DNA from: Ypsolopha sequella | Lineage: Eukaryota; Arthropoda; Insecta; Lepidoptera; Ypsolophidae | Length of the DNA stretch: 64,000 nucleotides | Direction: 5' to 3' | Assembly (NCBI GenBank): GCA_934047225.1 | Contig: OW203986.1 | Location: 11,659,221-11,723,220, forward strand | Shown here: in pieces, positions 42,601 to 48,600 of the stretch | Layout: every line of letters begins with the position of its first letter | Position numbering within the stretch: the stretch's first letter is position 1 | Notes under the pieces: generated by a model | What the model was told of the DNA's origin: nothing | The model's input: only the letters and a program-made list of their open reading frames with translations | Database searches by the model: none | Made by a program: the position numbers and the translations under genes

Positions 42601-45600
42601 GGGGGGGGAGCATACATTTTTTTGTGTTTTTTTAAAGATTTCTCGAAAGTAAATTTAGTAAAAGTATATATTTTTACAATCAACTTTTTAATATCTAAAA
42701 TTTTGTACCAATGTTGTATTTATAGGATAATAGTTTTTATTTTTCTCACTTTTGTTTTAGAAATATTTTTAACAATTTCAAATTAACGGTGGTAAAGTTA
42801 TGTTATGACGGACGGACGGACAACGGAGTCTCATCGGACAACGGAGTCTCATCATAAAGGTTCCTTTTGTACCTTTTAAGTACTACGGAAACCTGTTTAC
42901 CGTCTCTGAATCTGACAGCAGGATCCTCTAAATGGAGAAATCCTTCAAAAAATACATAAATGCTCTTGATATGTGATCGATGTGAATCGATCAACTTTTT
43001 ACCTACATATTTGGTTGTGTATTTTGAGAAAGATCAAACGATATCGCGATGTAATATACATGTAGCGCCATCTGGTTTTGAGTGGCAAAATAATGACTGC
43101 CGAGGAATGAGATCGACTTCAAATCGTGGTGAAAAAAAATTTTTTTTTTGTATTTTATTTTCACATAGTTATTCCATTTTTAATATTCGGGGCATTTTTA
43201 ACATTAGATACTATAATTGAGGCCGTCAGCGCAAAAGTGGTCTAACCTAAAATATTTGATATTCGTACTTATATATTGGAATCTATTTAAAATATAATAC
43301 ATTTTTATGCAAAACTGGCCTGTCCCTAGTTTCAGCCATGGATAACAGAATCTGAGGCCACTTTTGCGCTGACGGCCTCAATTGACATTGACATAAATGT
43401 ATATTATTGCAGAAATGACTTTTTATATCTTTTAATTAATGTTAAGTTTGTTTTATTATGTATGAAATTCAAATACGATGTATATTGCTTGTGAAATAAA
43501 TGAATAAATTATGAAATGAAAGTTAGGGTTACGTCCCCGAATACTCAACCAACTTAATTTTGCAGGTTTATGTCTGACAGAATTGTCATATCGATAATCT
43601 TTCAAGATTTTTATTGCATATTTTCAGAAAAGGAAGAACACAGTGGAACAATTTGAAATTTTAATATTTTTGAGAAATGTAGCTGTTTTCTTGAAAATCG
43701 GGAGCCCTACAACATAAAAATGCAAACTGTGATAAAGAGGAAAATGTCGAGTTAGCATTTCTTTTGAAGAGTCCTTAAGGATAATATAATTACCATAAAA
43801 ATACTTCAAGAAAATCTGAGCTTGATAAATTTCATTTTCCGCCATATTGGGTTTAATTCTGGCGACATTGATGGATTGCCGAGCAAGTGCTTCGAATGTG
43901 CATTGAATAAATACGTACATCACAACGTAATTCCAAACAGGAAGGAACAAAATACATTTGAGCACTCTGAGGAAAGCCCCATTCCAGTCAAAGTCACCTA
44001 CTTGAGCCTACCTGAAGTTAAGGGCTAACATTTGAAAGCATGGGGTTATGATAGTGATCTTTGCCATAATAGCAGTTAGTATAATTTCCTAACTTATGTT
44101 ATGATTCCCCTGGAATTAACGTTAATTAGTAAATATATGTAATGTAATGATTGTAATGACTGTAAAAGTATTATATATTTTTTTGCCTTCATGACATAAT
44201 TTTTCTCCTGTCTTGTTTTTTTTATCTCTTTATTCAATTACCTTACGTCAATTACGTTGTATTTAATATTATGAAAAAAATACATGATCTTGCCCTGCTT
44301 CTTAGCAAGACTAATCGAATGGGCGGAGTTAGGCATGTATTTATTATGTGTATTGCATATATTTATAATATTATTTATTCCTTATTCCTATATTTTTATT
44401 TTATTCAAGTGTATTTTTTTTATCAAAAAGTAAACCCGACCTTTATTATTCCCCTGCGTATTTTCCCATATTATTATTTATATTACATTAAAACTGACCT
44501 GTAATAAGTGTACCTGTTATACCTACATTACATAAATAAATATATTTCATTTCATTTCAAACAACTTACAACGCGACAAGGCTTTTTCGGCGCGAGGATT
44601 GGTCGTGGCCAAAATCGGAAGTTATCCTAATGAAACGAAACCCAGCTGCATCACCCTGTCAATGTAATCCACGCGCCAAAAGAGTCGTATCGCTCTGTAC
44701 TAAGCTTACATAAGTGCTACAAGGATCTTTTGGCGCGTGTATAACAGTGACAGGGGGGCGCTGCTGTGGAACAGCGCATAGGATAGCAGCGTTAGTTCCG
44801 ATTTTAACCACGACCAATCCACGCGCCCAAAGAGCCTTGTCTCACTGTAGTAAATACTAAGGTTTAACGTCTTAGTTTTCTCCACAAAAAATTGATAGAT
44901 GTGTTTGTTTATGGAAAGGTGAAACAAATAAAAGGAAGAACAGTTGGAGCCCCAAAATAGAGTAATGAACTAATGGTATAACAAATAGCATATCGCCCGT
45001 CATTTCTCATTCTACACCCACATTTTGTTTTTCGGCCTCGGAAGCGGCTAAAGCTAGTGTTGGAAAAGTCTTGAGTCTTTTAATCTTCATTTCGAGACTT
45101 GTGTAGATTTTCAAGGATTGGAGCTAATCCGGAGTCAAGTTAATCAGGAGTCAAGAGTCCTTTTGAGTCTTTTGAGTCCTTTGAGTTCTTTGAGCTGAAC
45201 TGAGTCATGAGCTTTAACGTTTATGTACTATGTTATCAAAGTTTAAGAAATAAAATTAAAAAGTTTGCTCAAAATTATGGATAATTACATAAATAAAACT
45301 AGATTTAAACTATTGTAAATAGAATTAGATATTATTCCAAGTCATTATTACTTTATGATCTCAATCACTTATGAAACTATGCGTTTTAAATAAATAAATA
45401 ATTGATTATACATACTTCTTCTTACTATTTTCTTTTTAATTTATTTACTTAAAACTCCAGCTACAGATTTATAGGACTCACTCCTGAGTTTCCTAAAAAA
45501 ACTCTGTTTTGAGTCCTTTTTGGCAAGACTCAAGTCCTTCTAAAAGACTCAAAATTCAAAAGGACTTGAGCTCTGAATATTGTTTATTAGACATATGATT

Positions 45601-48600
45601 TTCTTGCACCACTACTTGAAGCCCTATTATCCACGAGAATCTTGGTTGCGACTGCGAGTCATGTGATCTCCACCCATTTCGTTCAACTTGTAGAAGAGGT
45701 AGCCTTGCAAGAAGATGAAATAATGGTGAGTTTCGATGTAACATCTCTGTTCACCAATGTACCAGGCGACGAGTCGATCACCGTTATTGCAAATCTGTTA
45801 AACGGCAATGAGTACATGAGTTGCATAGAGTTTTGTTTATTATTTTGTCTGGCGCGGAGACTTCTACTTACAAGTAGACGGAGTGGCTATGGTATGGGTT
45901 CACCTATTGGACCTGTAGTAGCGAACATTTTTATGGAGTGGTTTGAAGAGAAAGCGCTACAGTGTGCGTGTGATTAACCGAGATACTGGTGGCGGTACGT
46001 AGATGATGTTTTCGCGGTAGTCAATAAAAACAAGTTAGCCGGATTGACAGAACATTTGAATAACATCCATCCAAAAATATCCTTTAAGGTTAAATGTGAG
46101 AGGGGTGGCAGATTAACATTACTGGAAGTGTTAATCATTCGTGGACCCGACGGTAGTTTGGCGCATACCGTTTACAGGAAGCCCACACACACGGATCATT
46201 ACCTGAAAGCAGATTCTCATCACCACCCTCCTCATCTTGCGTCAGTGCCTCGTACTTTAAAAAATCGAGCGTTGCGGTTATGTGACCCACAATATGTGGA
46301 TGCTGAATTGACCCACGTAAGACATGTACTGGAGGCCAATGGATATAATTGGAGACAGAGTAACCGGCTTGCGACTCCATCAACCCACCATCGCCCATCC
46401 GTTGTTGAGAGGGTTCCGATCTACTTGTCCTTTGTGAGAGGCGTAACTGATAGGATTGGACACCTGCTTCGCCGGAAGTACAGTGTGAAGACTTCCGAGC
46501 CCCCACCAAGCTACGGAACTGGCTGAGATCTCCAAAGAACCGAGACCCTCTCAACACACCTGGAGTTTATAAAGTCAAAGCTACATAGTAGAAACCAAGC
46601 GCAACGTGTCCACAAGACTGTCTGAACATATTCGTTCCATGAAGAAACAGGATAATAACGGGTCAGCAGTAGCAGAACATGCAATAAGTTCGGAAACGAC
46701 CCACTTCATCTGTTTCGACAAAGCTACAGTGTAAGTGAAGGAGAAATATACCATTCTTCGCAAAATACACGAAGCCATCGAGACAAGTCGTAATCCCAAC
46801 TTCAACAGGGATCATGGTTGGCAGCTGGCTCCGTTTGGAAACCGGTTCTCGATGGATCGAGCAAATTTAGGACAGCGCTCAGTGACAGTGACGATGTTGT
46901 GAGTTCGGTTTGTTTAATAACCGCCCCTAATAACAAACAATTGGAACAATTAAAGAATCAAGTGCATCCACCATTCCACCTCCCTCGACGACGCAACCAA
47001 CGCTTAGCGCACGAGCAATGCGTGCAGCTCGCCGATCGGCGGCTGCCAGTGCCCGTTTGACAACGACGTCCTAAGAACGACATTTGCCTTGATAATGCTG
47101 AAATTGTATCGGTGAAACGGTTGGCATATAGTCAACAACAATCACACGTGAGTGTTCAAGCCGTATGTAATAATAATTTAGAATCTTGGTTTTTAATTTT
47201 TCAATTGGATTTTTTCGTACTCTGTTTTTTTTTTTAGTATGCCCTTCGATGTCAAGCGAAGACTAGAGTAAATGCAATGGAATGGAATTTGACAATAAAA
47301 TAGAGTGGAAAACGTTACGGCTTGAAAGTGTAAGATGGAAAAAGAAATGCTGCTATGGTTAAAAGAATAAAGATAAGGTGGATGACAAAAAGGGTTATAA
47401 ATACATATGTATTAAGCATTGATTCTCTAAAACTACAGTGAATAGATCAGATCCATTTTACAGATTAAGATCGACCGGGTCGCTCTAAACTTTATAGAGT
47501 CTAAAGAAACGTACGTCTATCGTATTAGCGACTTATTTAAGAATGGTGCAATAAATGACACCTGGAATAGAAGAGCATGACTTGACTGCAGAGTGTATAA
47601 GATAGCGATTTTTAGTGTCTATACTAATCTATGTTGCCGACGGCAGTAAAAGGCAGGTTTTTAAGTTCAAGAGATAAAAATATAATAAAATTTGGAAAAA
47701 ATATTATGTGTTTAAAAGGAATGCCAAACGATGAGTGAAGTAATTTTGAATTTGCTTATGTCTAGAATACAACTACAAATTTATACAAATCATAATGGCC
47801 AGCATCGCCGAAATGGCCATACCCTTCGGGGATACTGTATTATCGGGGATATGTATATTAATGTGTATTATCTCTTACCTGCACGAGGTCTTGATACCCG
47901 TTGAGACTCATACTGTCCGTCTCCAAGAAGTCTGGTTCAGGTGGCGGCGGAGGTGAAGCGGCGGAGGGGGCAGGAGACTGCGGCGGGGAGGGGTTGCGCC
48001 CGCTCAGCAAGGGCAACCTCTCAAGACGAGAGGTCACACGCTCCAGTCGCTCAATAAGAGCTTCGAGCTCAGCTGCTGGGCACTGGATGACCGGAGGGAC
48101 GTCTTCTTCGTTGTCTGTTGACAAGGTAGATGAGTAAGTTAGTGGGGTCCGACTCGAAAGAAGACCAGTAGCCAGTTCGGTTTTGTCTGTTATTCTAGAT
48201 CTATTTGAAACACATCATAAAATATTTTACTAGTGAACCAACTGGCTTATACTGGTCAACCGGGATGGTAAATGGTAAGAATGTTTCCCCCGAGATGGAA
48301 GTTAGAGAAAATAAGCCAATAAATACTGTTACCTACTACCTAAATACTAAATGCTGTCGCTTCGCCTGTCACAAAACTTTCCCTGCAAAATATATTTCTT
48401 GACAAACTTTTTCTATTATTGGAAAAGACGTGACTTCTTCATGAATAAACGATTTTATCGCTTTTCCTTTTTATAAATCAATGAGTTCTTCTCAATAAAA
48501 TGGCAGTAAAAGGGATGTATTCCATAAGCAAATAATGAAAGGGCAATAACGTGAGCAATGGTGATTCAATATCAACATCAAGTGGGTATTGTTTGGACTA

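Larger units (their letters stand above)
45590..47160 (+). mobile_element. Decayed Penelope-like retroelement
   Basis: The frame carries [39 protein letters not shown] and YRKPTHTD, all reverse-transcriptase marks of Penelope-like elements. After it come [21 protein letters not shown] and RDHGWQLAP from the GIY-YIG endonuclease end. An in-frame TAA (45975-45977) precedes YVDD, a frameshift breaks the later part, and the first GIY-YIG motif is shortened. The 5' part of the ORF is missing. The 3' end carries a tgataatgctga ... gtgaaacggttgg phrase like the element ends elsewhere in the window. Confidence 0.85.

Noticed and set aside
43624..43965. A 113-codon minus-strand ORF and a 68-codon plus-strand ORF overlapping it.
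   Set aside because: Neither has a recognisable domain; overlapping open frames at this length occur by chance in AT-rich DNA.
45642..45977. A host gene with an RT-like domain.
   Set aside because: A stop codon before YVDD, a later frameshift and the damaged endonuclease end show a dead retroelement.
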